A stretch of 64,000 bases of DNA from assembly GCA_020632885.1 (NCBI GenBank), contig JACKEQ010000003.1:310001-374000 (forward strand). The letters are read 5' to 3'. The stretch is from Alphaproteobacteria bacterium. Its GTDB lineage: Bacteria > Myxococcota_A > UBA796 > GCA-2862545. A program made the position numbers and the translations under genes. Numbering within the stretch: position 1 is the first letter of the stretch; each line of letters begins with the position of its first letter. A model generated the notes under the pieces. It did no database searches, was not told the origin of the DNA, and saw only the letters and a list, made by a program, of their open reading frames with translations. Positions 50,541-58,055 of this stretch are shown piece after piece.

Positions 50541-52006
50541 GTGCCGTCTCCGGGCACCAGATCGGCCTCGGTGAGCACGTAGAAGTCGTCCTCCGGCGGG
50601 AGGGCCTCGAGATCGTCCTCCTCGAGCCTCGTGAGCTCCCGCTCGTCAGGGGCCTGGGCGAGCATGTCGAGCAACACGAGCGCCCCGCGCACCGTTCCGA
50701 GGTCCGAGAGGTTCAGACCCGTGCCCTCGAGCCGCTCCTCGAGCTTCGCGAGCAGGTACTCCTCGGCCGTCTGGCGCCGCTCCTCGGGCTCCATGGCCTC
50801 CACCCGGACGAGGTCGTCCGCCTCGACCCGGAAGCGGTAGTAGTCCGCGACGGCCTCGGCGTGGGGCTGCGCGTCGCCCACGATGTCCTCGCGGACCACC
50901 GCCAGCAACAGCAGGGCCTCATCGGACGCGGTGGACCCGAGCGCCTTCACCAGCACCCGGTACGCCTGGCCCACGCCGCGCACGGGGTCCAGCGAGCGCC
51001 AGATGCGCCGTGCGCCCTCTGCGAGCGGGATGGCGAGGTCGTCGTTGCCCGTGCGCAGCGCATGCTCGGAGGCGTGCAGGAGGGTGGCGCCGATGGCGTG
51101 CTCCGCGCCCACCGTGCCGAGCAGCTCGACCGCCCGCCGGAAGTGCGCCACGGGCTGGCCGCTCCGCGACCGCGAGCGCAGCTCGCCGAGGTTCAGCTCG
51201 CAGAACCCCTGCAGCTCGACGTCACCGAGGCCCCGGGCAGTCTTCTGGGCCGCCTCGTAGGCCATCACGGCCGCCTCCGTCTCGCCCCGGTGGCGCGCGA
51301 TGAGCCCGAGCCCCGCGAGCGTGCGGGCCTCGACACCCCGATCGCCGATCTGCCTGGCGAGCGAGAGGGCGCGCTTCTGCTGGTCCTCCGCGGTCTCCAG
51401 CTGATCCGAGAGCCGCGCGACCTCGGCGAGGGACAGCAGGGCCCCCGCCTGCCCGCGCAGATCCCCGGCCTTCTCGTGGATCCCGAGCACCTGCCGCCAC
51501 GCCATGGCCGCCTCGTCCAGGTCGCCCTGCCGCGTGGCGATGTGCGCGGTCAGCGCCCAGACGCCCGCCTCGGACGGCCGGCTCCCCACGGCGTCGAAGG
51601 CCGCTCGGGCCCAGTCGCGGGCCTCCTGTGCCTCGGACACCCGGCCGGCCCGCAGGTACAGCCCGCCGAGCTCGACCTGCACGCTGGCCTCGGCCTCCAG
51701 GGCATCGGCGCGGTAGGCCGCGGAGACCCCCGCGTCGTCGAGGGCATCGAGCAGCGTGCGCACCGTGCGGAAGCAGGCCACGGCACCGTTCAGCAGGGAC
51801 TCCGCGCGCTCCATGTCGCGGTCGCCCATCGCCACGCCCGCCAGGCCGCGCAGCGCGTGCCCCTCGCCCATCTTCAGGTCGGGTCCGGCGAACTGGAGCA
51901 CCGCGGACTCGAAGGAGCTCCGCGCCCCCTCGAGGTCGCGCGAGGCCAGCGCCTTCTCGCCCTCCGAGAGGTGGAAACGTCCCGCCGCCAGTCGCTCGTC
52001 CGTCAA
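50537..52006 (-). CDS. TPR-repeat protein
   Basis: A protein of about 489 residues with nine or more tetratricopeptide-like helix pairs (LALAGVAMGD type; QAGALLSLAEVARLSDQLET, ARTLAGLGLIARHRGETEAA, ELNLGELRSRSRSGQPVAHF). The C-terminal 120 residues are acidic and helical (YLLAKLEERLEGTGLNLSDL). TPRs are scaffolds. The start is a TTG overlapping the stop of the small lipoprotein gene; the open frame extends 84 bases upstream but only inside that gene. Confidence 0.78.
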   Translation of the reverse strand: MTDERLAAGRFHLSEGEKALASRDLEGARSSFESAVLQFAGPDLKMGEGHALRGLAGVAMGDRDMERAESLLNGAVACFRTVRTLLDALDDAGVSAAYRADALEAEASVQVELGGLYLRAGRVSEAQEARDWARAAFDAVGSRPSEAGVWALTAHIATRQGDLDEAAMAWRQVLGIHEKAGDLRGQAGALLSLAEVARLSDQLETAEDQQKRALSLARQIGDRGVEARTLAGLGLIARHRGETEAAVMAYEAAQKTARGLGDVELQGFCELNLGELRSRSRSGQPVAHFRRAVELLGTVGAEHAIGATLLHASEHALRTGNDDLAIPLAEGARRIWRSLDPVRGVGQAYRVLVKALGSTASDEALLLLAVVREDIVGDAQPHAEAVADYYRFRVEADDLVRVEAMEPEERRQTAEEYLLAKLEERLEGTGLNLSDLGTVRGALVLLDMLAQAPDERELTRLEEDDLEALPPEDDFYVLTEADLVPGDGT

Positions 52007-52305
52007 GGCTCCCCCCCTCCGCACACCCAGGTGTCCTCGCAGTCCCTCGGCACGTCGATCACGCGGACCTCGAGGCCGACGTCCAGGCACGTGACCTCAC
52101 GCAGCGCGTCGAAGCACGCCTGGCCCGCGACGGGATCGTACACGCAGTCCGTCCGGTCCGTCGACCGCAGGGTCTCCACGCAGGCGTCCACGTCCACGGC
52201 CTCGTCGCAAGCGTTCGCCTGCACGCACCACCGCTTGAAGCCCTTCTGCTCGAACCGGCCCTCGGTCATCGCGCAGCCGGCCAGGAGGACGAGCAGGAGC
52301 CTCAA
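52003..52305 (-). CDS. Small Cys-rich lipoprotein
   Basis: The 100-residue protein has the signal LLLVLLAGC and then a small domain with six Cys residues (CVQANACDEAVDVDACVETL, DCVYDPVAGQACFDALREVT, CEDTWVC). It looks like the small lipoprotein at 32687 in general plan. Start is a TTG that overlaps the stop of the sigma-54 activator gene; its own stop overlaps the TPR gene. Function unknown. Confidence 0.75.
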   Translation of the reverse strand: MRLLLVLLAGCAMTEGRFEQKGFKRWCVQANACDEAVDVDACVETLRSTDRTDCVYDPVAGQACFDALREVTCLDVGLEVRVIDVPRDCEDTWVCGGGEP

Positions 52306-53702
52306 GGCTCCTCACCGAGCCGGAAGTCCGAGGCCTCGAGCCCGTACTGCTTCATCTTCGTGTAGAGCGTGCGGCGCGTGATGCCGGCGGCCTCCGCGGT
52401 GCGGGCGAGGTGGCCGCCCTGCCGACGGAGCTGCCGGTAGAGGTAGGCGCGCTCGAGCTGCTCGACGACGCGGTTGGTGTTGGCCTTGAGCGAGGCGTCG
52501 TCCTGGATCGTGAGCGTGCCGGGCCGCGGCGATGGACGCTGCTGCACCATCGCCCGGTCGAGATCGGCGGCCTCGAGGCGCTGCCCGGGCCGGGTGATCA
52601 CCCAGCGCTCGCACATCGCGCGGAGCTGCCGGATGTTCCCCGGCCAGTGGTAGCGGAGGATGGCGTCCATGGCCTCGGCGCTCACGATGGGCGGGTCGAG
52701 GGTGTAGGACTCGGCCATCTCGTCGAGGAACATCCGCATCAGGAGAGGGATGTCCTCGGGCCGCTCGCGGAGCGGAGGGAGGTGGATGGGGAAGACGTTC
52801 AGCCGGTAGAAGAGATCCTGCCGGAACCTCCCCTCGTTCACCGCGGTCTCGAGCTCGACGTTCGTGGCCGCGACGATCCGCACGTCTACATCGACCAGAT
52901 CGCGCCCGCCCACCCTGCGGAAGCGGAAGTCCTCCAGCACCCGGAGCAGGCTCACCTGGACGTTCAGCGACGTCTCGCCGAGCTCGTCGAGGAAGAGCGT
53001 GCCGCCGTCCGCCATCTCGAAGAGCCCTTCGCGACGGCCGGTGGCGCCGGTGAACGACCCGCGCTCGTGGCCGAACAGCTCGCTCTCGAGCAGCGACTCC
53101 GCGAACGCACCGCAGTTCACGGCGATCATGGGCTTGTCGCGGCGATTGCTCCGCGCGTGGATCGCCTGGCTGATGCGCTCCTTTCCCGTGCCGGTCTCGC
53201 CGAGCACGAGCACGGTGGCGTCGGTCTTCGCGACGGCCTGGATGCGGTCGAACACCTCGAGCATCCGGGGGCTCTGGCTGACGAGCTGGTTGAACCCGTA
53301 GCGGTCGCGCACCTCGCGGCTGGCGCCCTCGAGCCCTCCCCGGCTGCTGGACTCCTGGACGGCCCGCTCCAGCGCGGTCCGGAACGCGCGGCGGTCGCGT
53401 GCGGGCACCACATCCGAGGCCCCGTGGCGCATCCAGTCCACCGTGGACGTGACGTCCGGGGTCTCGACGGCCACCACGAGCGGGACGCCCTGGTCGCGGA
53501 GGAGGGCCACATCGGCGCCCACGCGCTCCGGCGCGGAGCCCACGAGGACCACGTCCGCACCGAGGTCCGCGAGGGACTGCAGGGCCTCGTCCACCCCCTC
53601 GACGAGGAACGGCTCGAGGTCCGACGCGCGCACCATCCGCTCCAGGTGGCGGCGGAGCTCGCGATCGGCAGAGACGACGAGGACGCGGGCGCGCTGGCTC
53701 AT
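52302..53702 (-). CDS. Sigma-54 dependent activator (NtrC-type) with a degenerate receiver domain
   Basis: The 466-residue protein starts at an ATG overlapping the histidine-phosphatase stop (ATGA). Residues 1-115 have a receiver-like fold, but the phospho-acceptor position reads ADVVLVGSAP, with Gly in place of Asp, and the usual acidic pair is missing (VLVVSADRELR). The AAA+ domain (about 140-375) is complete: GETGTGKE, GERGSFTGA-type loop as GHERGSFTGATG (Ser for the usual Ala), GTLFLDELGE and LYRLNVFPI. A Fis-type helix-turn-helix closes the protein (HLARTAEAAGITRRTLYTKM). It must therefore be controlled by something other than phosphorylation, perhaps its operon partners. Confidence 0.92.
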   Translation of the reverse strand: MSQRARVLVVSADRELRRHLERMVRASDLEPFLVEGVDEALQSLADLGADVVLVGSAPERVGADVALLRDQGVPLVVAVETPDVTSTVDWMRHGASDVVPARDRRAFRTALERAVQESSSRGGLEGASREVRDRYGFNQLVSQSPRMLEVFDRIQAVAKTDATVLVLGETGTGKERISQAIHARSNRRDKPMIAVNCGAFAESLLESELFGHERGSFTGATGRREGLFEMADGGTLFLDELGETSLNVQVSLLRVLEDFRFRRVGGRDLVDVDVRIVAATNVELETAVNEGRFRQDLFYRLNVFPIHLPPLRERPEDIPLLMRMFLDEMAESYTLDPPIVSAEAMDAILRYHWPGNIRQLRAMCERWVITRPGQRLEAADLDRAMVQQRPSPRPGTLTIQDDASLKANTNRVVEQLERAYLYRQLRRQGGHLARTAEAAGITRRTLYTKMKQYGLEASDFRLGEEP

Positions 53703-54346
53703 GCCAAGGCCGTCAGCCCCTTCGCGAGGAGCTCGACCCGCCCGGGCCACACCCCGAAGGCGCTCATCTCGGCGTTGCCGATCATGTACTTCCGCCAGCG
53801 GCGAAGGGGCTCGCCGACCGCGTGGCAGGAGAGCGCCGCCACGACCATCTGGTGGGTGACGCCGAGCACACGGCCGCCCGGGTGCGCCTCCGCCATGGCG
53901 TGGAGCGCACGGAGGGCGCGGGCCTGGACGGCCCCCATGGACTCGCCGCCTCCGGGAGCCTCCACGTCCGTGGGGTCGAACCCCCACTTGGCCAGGAACT
54001 CGGGGTGCGTGTTCATCGCGTTCATCGCGATGGTGCCGTCGAGCTCGCCGAGATCGAGCTCCGTGAGCCCGTCCAGCACGACGGGATCGGGCTCGACCGG
54101 CGCGGCGGTCTGCAGAGCGCGCTGGAGCGGCGAGCTGAACACGGCGTCGAAGCGGCCCACGAGCCCCGGAGCGACCTTCGCCACCTGCCCGTGCCCCACA
54201 TCGTCGAGCGGGACGTCCGCCCGACCGAGGAAACGCTTCTCAGCGTTCCAGGCGGTGCGCCCGTGCCGCAGCAGCACCACGACCACGCCTCCGGGCGCCT
54301 CGAGACCGGCTCCCAAACCAGACGATGATCCAGATGAACGCGTCAT
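53699..54346 (-). CDS. Histidine phosphatase family protein
   Basis: The 215-residue protein has the catalytic motif LLRHGRTAWNAEKRFLG, the central Arg region VFSSPLQRALQTA, ELDLGELDG, and the second His in VLGVTHQMVVAAL. This is the cofactor-dependent phosphoglycerate mutase-like fold, used by broad phosphatases (alpha-ribazole phosphatase, CobC, and others). The substrate cannot be named. First gene of the operon running to 49473; an 81-base divergent gap separates it from the Pro/Ala-rich protein gene. Confidence 0.88.
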   Translation of the reverse strand: MTRSSGSSSGLGAGLEAPGGVVVVLLRHGRTAWNAEKRFLGRADVPLDDVGHGQVAKVAPGLVGRFDAVFSSPLQRALQTAAPVEPDPVVLDGLTELDLGELDGTIAMNAMNTHPEFLAKWGFDPTDVEAPGGGESMGAVQARALRALHAMAEAHPGGRVLGVTHQMVVAALSCHAVGEPLRRWRKYMIGNAEMSAFGVWPGRVELLAKGLTALA

Positions 54347-54427
54347 GACGATCCTTTTGCCGGGTGTATCGGCCCCCGATTCCATAGACTGATCCCAGTC
54401 CAACCGCCAGCGCAAGGGGAACGTCGG

Positions 54428-56122
54428 GTGGCGCGCAAGAACCGTTACGAAGCTCCCATCCGCACTTCGCTCGAGCGGGGGACTTCGTCCGAGAGGCCGC
54501 CTCCGGACGACGCCACCGAGGTCACCCTGCGCACGCGGGGCGGTCTGCTGCCGGTGGACGACGAGACCAACTTCGCCTCGTCCCGGAAGGGCGCGGAGCT
54601 GGAGGCCGAGCTCCTCAAGGTGGATCCCCGGGCCCTGGCCCAGCGGCTGGCACGCGCCAAGGGTGAGGTGGCCGAGACCACCGTGCGTGCGCCGGTCCGG
54701 CGCGGCCGCGAGATGCCCGAGGACCAGCCCACCACCCGCGGGCCTGCGCTGGAGGGCCCGAGCGAGGCCAACTCCGTCGGGAGCCCCGTACCCATCGAGG
54801 ATCCTGCGGCCCTCGCCCGTCGGCTGGCCGAGGAGGCCAAGGCCCGGCTCGCCCGCACCGACGACCTCCGCGACGAGACCGCCCGGGAGTCCTCGCCGGG
54901 CCGCCCGCGCACGGACCGTCCGGCTCCCGAGCGGAAGTCCGCGCCGATCGACCGCACGGTGCGCGCTCCGCGGCAGAGCCAGCGGCCCACCGTAGTCCGG
55001 AAGTCCTCGCCCAGCAGCGAGCCCCCGCAGCTCAACGCGAAGCCCGCCCAGCCCATGAGCGAGCGCGTCCGGGCGGCCCAGAAGCGCGCTCGGGACGCCA
55101 CGCCTGCGCCCGCCACGCCCCGGGCCACCCCGGCACCGGCCCCTTCGCGGGTGACGCCGCGCACCGCGCCCACACCCGCACCCGCTCCGCCCCGCGCGAC
55201 CCCGGCCCCGGCTCCCACGCGCGCCGCCGAGCGCCCCGAGCCCCGTCCCGAGCCGCCGCGCCCGGAGCCCGCACGCGCGGAGCCCAGCAAGCCCACGCCC
55301 ATGCCGGCTCCCCCGCGCCGGACGGCCCCGCCGCACCGCGAGCCTGCGCCGCCGGTCCCCCACCCCACCTCGCCTCCCCCGATGGTCGCGGAGGCCGCGC
55401 CGCCGCCGGAGGACCCCGCAGCCCTCGCGCGCCGCCTCGCCATGGAGGCGAAGGCCCGCCTGGCCCGGTCCGGGACCCCCGCGCCCGAGCGTCAGTCCGC
55501 ACCGCCGCTCGCATCCGCACCGCTCGAGCCCGAGCCGCTCACGAGCACCACGGTCGCGCCTGCCATCGAGCCAGCGCCCCCCGTGGCCCCGGAGCGTTCG
55601 GCGGGCACGTCGGAGCCAGCGCCCGGCCGTCTGGCCGATCGGGCCCCGCGCACCCGGAAGCCGCTCTCCGCCGCCGAGGCCCTCGCGCGCTTCTCCGCGG
55701 AGCCCGCGCCCACGCGCCAGTCCACGCCCGCAGCGGCGCTCGGCCCGTCCTACACGGCCCCCGTCGAGGCGTCCCCGGTGCCCCTGCCGCCACCGCCCGA
55801 CGCCCAGCCCCTCGTGCGCCCGCTGTCCCTGCTCGCGGAGATCCTGCCGGGCGTGCTCATCGAGAGCGAGCACCCGGTCTCCAACGCCGGCGTGTTCCGA
55901 GCGCTCTGGGAGGCCCACCAGGCCCGGGCCATCCGCGCCGGGCGCCTGCAGCTCGCCGCCACGGCCACCCTCCTCCTGTCCCACGTGGAGCGCGGGCGCC
56001 CGCTGCTCGCCGCGCGGGTCGGCTACGCGAACCAGCAGTGGGCCGCGTTCATGGCGGCGGACGACGGGCAGCTCCTGGCCATCGTCGACATGCCCGAGAT
56101 CTACCTGGCCGGCCTGAAGTAG
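54428..56122 (+). CDS. Pro/Ala-rich protein with repeated DPAALARRLA motif and conserved C-terminal domain
   Basis: The 564-residue protein, from a GTG, is mostly disordered Pro/Ala/Arg sequence. A motif DPAALARRLAEEAKARLAR (near residues 125-143) recurs as DPAALARRLAMEAKARLAR (near 330-350), and a looser copy DPRALAQRLARAK lies near residue 67. The C-terminal 115 residues form a compact domain (LLAEILPGVLIESEHPVSNA and RVGYANQQWAAFMAADDGQL). I do not recognise the family. The repeated helix may be a docking or oligomerisation element. Start is at 54428; no strong ribosome binding site. Confidence 0.72.
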   Translation: MARKNRYEAPIRTSLERGTSSERPPPDDATEVTLRTRGGLLPVDDETNFASSRKGAELEAELLKVDPRALAQRLARAKGEVAETTVRAPVRRGREMPEDQPTTRGPALEGPSEANSVGSPVPIEDPAALARRLAEEAKARLARTDDLRDETARESSPGRPRTDRPAPERKSAPIDRTVRAPRQSQRPTVVRKSSPSSEPPQLNAKPAQPMSERVRAAQKRARDATPAPATPRATPAPAPSRVTPRTAPTPAPAPPRATPAPAPTRAAERPEPRPEPPRPEPARAEPSKPTPMPAPPRRTAPPHREPAPPVPHPTSPPPMVAEAAPPPEDPAALARRLAMEAKARLARSGTPAPERQSAPPLASAPLEPEPLTSTTVAPAIEPAPPVAPERSAGTSEPAPGRLADRAPRTRKPLSAAEALARFSAEPAPTRQSTPAAALGPSYTAPVEASPVPLPPPPDAQPLVRPLSLLAEILPGVLIESEHPVSNAGVFRALWEAHQARAIRAGRLQLAATATLLLSHVERGRPLLAARVGYANQQWAAFMAADDGQLLAIVDMPEIYLAGLK

Positions 56123-56126
56123 GCGG

Positions 56127-56858
56127 TCAGGAGGTCAGGAGCGCCTGGAGGTCCGGCACGCCGAGCACGGTCTCGGTGCGGCAGAAGTTGCACTCCACCG
56201 TCGCTCCGCCGTCCTCGTCGATCATCGCCTGGATCTCCTCGTCACCGAGGGTCGAGAGCATCGTCAGGACCTTCTCGCGCGAGCAGGTGCACTGCCAGAA
56301 CAGCGGGGCCTCACCGCCCTCGAGACCGTTCCAGACCTCCTCCAGCACGGCGTCGAGGTCGACGTCCTCGGCCTGGCCGGGCAATCGCTCCACGAACACG
56401 CCGATGCCGTCGCGCACCCTGACGCGGGCGGGCACCTGGTCGCTGCCGTGCAGGTGGTCCTGCAGGACCTGACCGAGGTCGTCGTGGTGGACCGCCGTGA
56501 TGCCGCGGTAGACCTCGCGCCCGCGCACGCTCTTCAGCACGAAGAGGATGCCCTCGAGCATCGGTGCGTCGCGAGGGGTGGGCGGCGTGGTGCGGCAGCG
56601 GATCGCCCCGCTGTCGTACACGTCGGCTGTGAGTGCGAGCCGGGGCTGCTCGAGCTGGAGCTGGAGCGTGAGGCGCTCGGTGTCGTCGAGGTAGGCCGAG
56701 AGCAGCGCAGCCGCCGCGAGGGCGTCCGCCTGCAGCCGTGCGGCGACCTCACCGAGCCCGTGCACCTGGGCGGCATGGGCCGCGATGGCGCGGATGTCCA
56801 CCCGCATCGCCCGGATCCCGTCGTCGTGCAGGAGGCCCGTGTGGCGGGCACCGTTCAT
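56127..56858 (-). CDS. hslO: Hsp33 redox-regulated chaperone
   Basis: The 243-residue protein is a Hsp33-type holdase activated by oxidation. The N-terminal fold has TADVYDSGAIRCRT and GREVYRGITAVHHDD. The C-terminal zinc domain carries the four cysteines in the canonical CxC and CxxC pairs, FWQCTCSREKVL and VECNFCRTE, separated by about 30 residues (GDEEIQAMIDEDGGATVE). The ATG overlaps the stop of a DsbD-like gene (ATGA), a redox-related neighbour. The open frame extends further upstream but would overlap that gene. Confidence 0.92.
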   Translation of the reverse strand: MNGARHTGLLHDDGIRAMRVDIRAIAAHAAQVHGLGEVAARLQADALAAAALLSAYLDDTERLTLQLQLEQPRLALTADVYDSGAIRCRTTPPTPRDAPMLEGILFVLKSVRGREVYRGITAVHHDDLGQVLQDHLHGSDQVPARVRVRDGIGVFVERLPGQAEDVDLDAVLEEVWNGLEGGEAPLFWQCTCSREKVLTMLSTLGDEEIQAMIDEDGGATVECNFCRTETVLGVPDLQALLTS

Positions 56859-57304
56859 GGAGACTCCCTGCGCTCCTCCACCGGAAGCGCCACGTGGACC
56901 GTATGCGTGCTCACCTCGATGGGCCAGCACAGACCCGCGCGACAGCCCTGGTGGGTCAGGCGCAGCTCGACGACGCCGGCGTCCGCGGCCTCCACCGGCA
57001 CCTCCACACGCACGTCCGCCGACCAGGAAGCCCGCCAGCTACCGGGCTCGTAGGGATCCGGGGCCAGGCGCGCCTCGGGGTACACGGGCTTGCCGATGCG
57101 CCCCCTCACGGCCTCGATCGCCACGGCATCCTGATAGACCGCGTGGTCCTTCGGCACGGTGAGCACGAGCGTGATCGAGCCCACCGCGCGCTCGGGGACC
57201 TCCCAGTGGAACGGAGCCACCTCCGGCGCTGCGGACGGGATCGAGAGCCCTCCGCCACCGTAAGGGTTCGCGAGTGAAACGGATCCGAGCAGCCAGGCGA
57301 CCAT
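56855..57304 (-). CDS. Secreted DsbD N-terminal-like domain protein
   Basis: The 149-residue protein begins with a signal peptide (MVAWLLGSVSLANP) and consists of a single domain resembling the periplasmic alpha domain of DsbD: FHWEVPERAVGSITLVLTVP and the motif HQGCRAGLCWPIEV, whose Cys pair corresponds to the electron-carrying pair of DsbD-alpha. There is no membrane or thioredoxin part, so the protein would be a stand-alone thiol relay or a protein-binding domain. It overlaps hslO. Confidence 0.82.
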   Translation of the reverse strand: MVAWLLGSVSLANPYGGGGLSIPSAAPEVAPFHWEVPERAVGSITLVLTVPKDHAVYQDAVAIEAVRGRIGKPVYPEARLAPDPYEPGSWRASWSADVRVEVPVEAADAGVVELRLTHQGCRAGLCWPIEVSTHTVHVALPVEERRESP

Positions 57305-57341
57305 GCGTCCTCCGGGGAGCGAGCGCGCACCCCGTTCATTA

Positions 57342-58055
57342 ATGCGCCTGTCCCTCGTTCCCATCCCGGAGGCCTTCCTGTCCGTCGCCGTGATCATCCC
57401 CGCCCTCGACGAGGCCGCATCCATCCCGGCGGTCCTCCGGGATCTCTCCACGATGCCGGACCTCAGGGTGGTGGTCGTGGACAACGGATCCACGGACGGC
57501 ACGGGGGAGGTCGCGCGGGGCTTCGGGGTGGAGGTGCTCCGCGAGGAGCGCAGGGGCTACGGCACGGCCGTGCTCGCCGGGATGGCGCACCTCGCCGCGG
57601 ATCCGCCGACCGTGGTGGTGATCCTCGATGCCGACCACGCGGACGACCCTCTCCGCATCCCAGACCTCGTCCGCCCCATCGACGAGGACCGGTACGACAT
57701 GGTCCTCACGGACCGCACGATCACGGCCGAGCCCCACGCGCTCTCCGCAGTCCAGATCCTCGGGAACGGCCTGTCCACGGCCCTCATCGCCAGGGCGACC
57801 GGCCACCGGTACCGCGACATGGGGCCCTTCCGGGCTCTTCGCTGGGAGAGCCTCGCGGTCCTGGAGATGGAGGACCCCACCTGGGGCTGGAACGTCGAGA
57901 TGCAGATGAAGGCCGTGAAGCGTGGCCTGCGCATCCTGGAGCTCCCGCTCCCCTACCGTCGGCGGCGGGCCGGACGCAGCAAGATCAGCGGGAGCCTCCA
58001 GGGGGCCGTGAGAGCGGGCTACCGCATCCTGCTCGCGGTGAACCGCTACCGCTGA
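57342..58055 (+). CDS. Glycosyltransferase family 2
   Basis: The 237-residue protein has the GT2 start SVAVIIPALDEAASIPAVLR, VVVDNGSTDGTGEVA and the DxD metal site in VVVILDADHADDP. It ends with RRRRAGRSKISGSLQGAVRA, seen in GT2 enzymes of the dolichyl-phosphate-mannose synthase and polyprenyl type. It lacks membrane helices. The donor and acceptor are unknown, but the next gene (convergent) encodes a GT-C membrane transferase that needs a polyprenyl-linked donor, so the two could belong to one pathway. Confidence 0.88.
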   Translation: MRLSLVPIPEAFLSVAVIIPALDEAASIPAVLRDLSTMPDLRVVVVDNGSTDGTGEVARGFGVEVLREERRGYGTAVLAGMAHLAADPPTVVVILDADHADDPLRIPDLVRPIDEDRYDMVLTDRTITAEPHALSAVQILGNGLSTALIARATGHRYRDMGPFRALRWESLAVLEMEDPTWGWNVEMQMKAVKRGLRILELPLPYRRRRAGRSKISGSLQGAVRAGYRILLAVNRYR

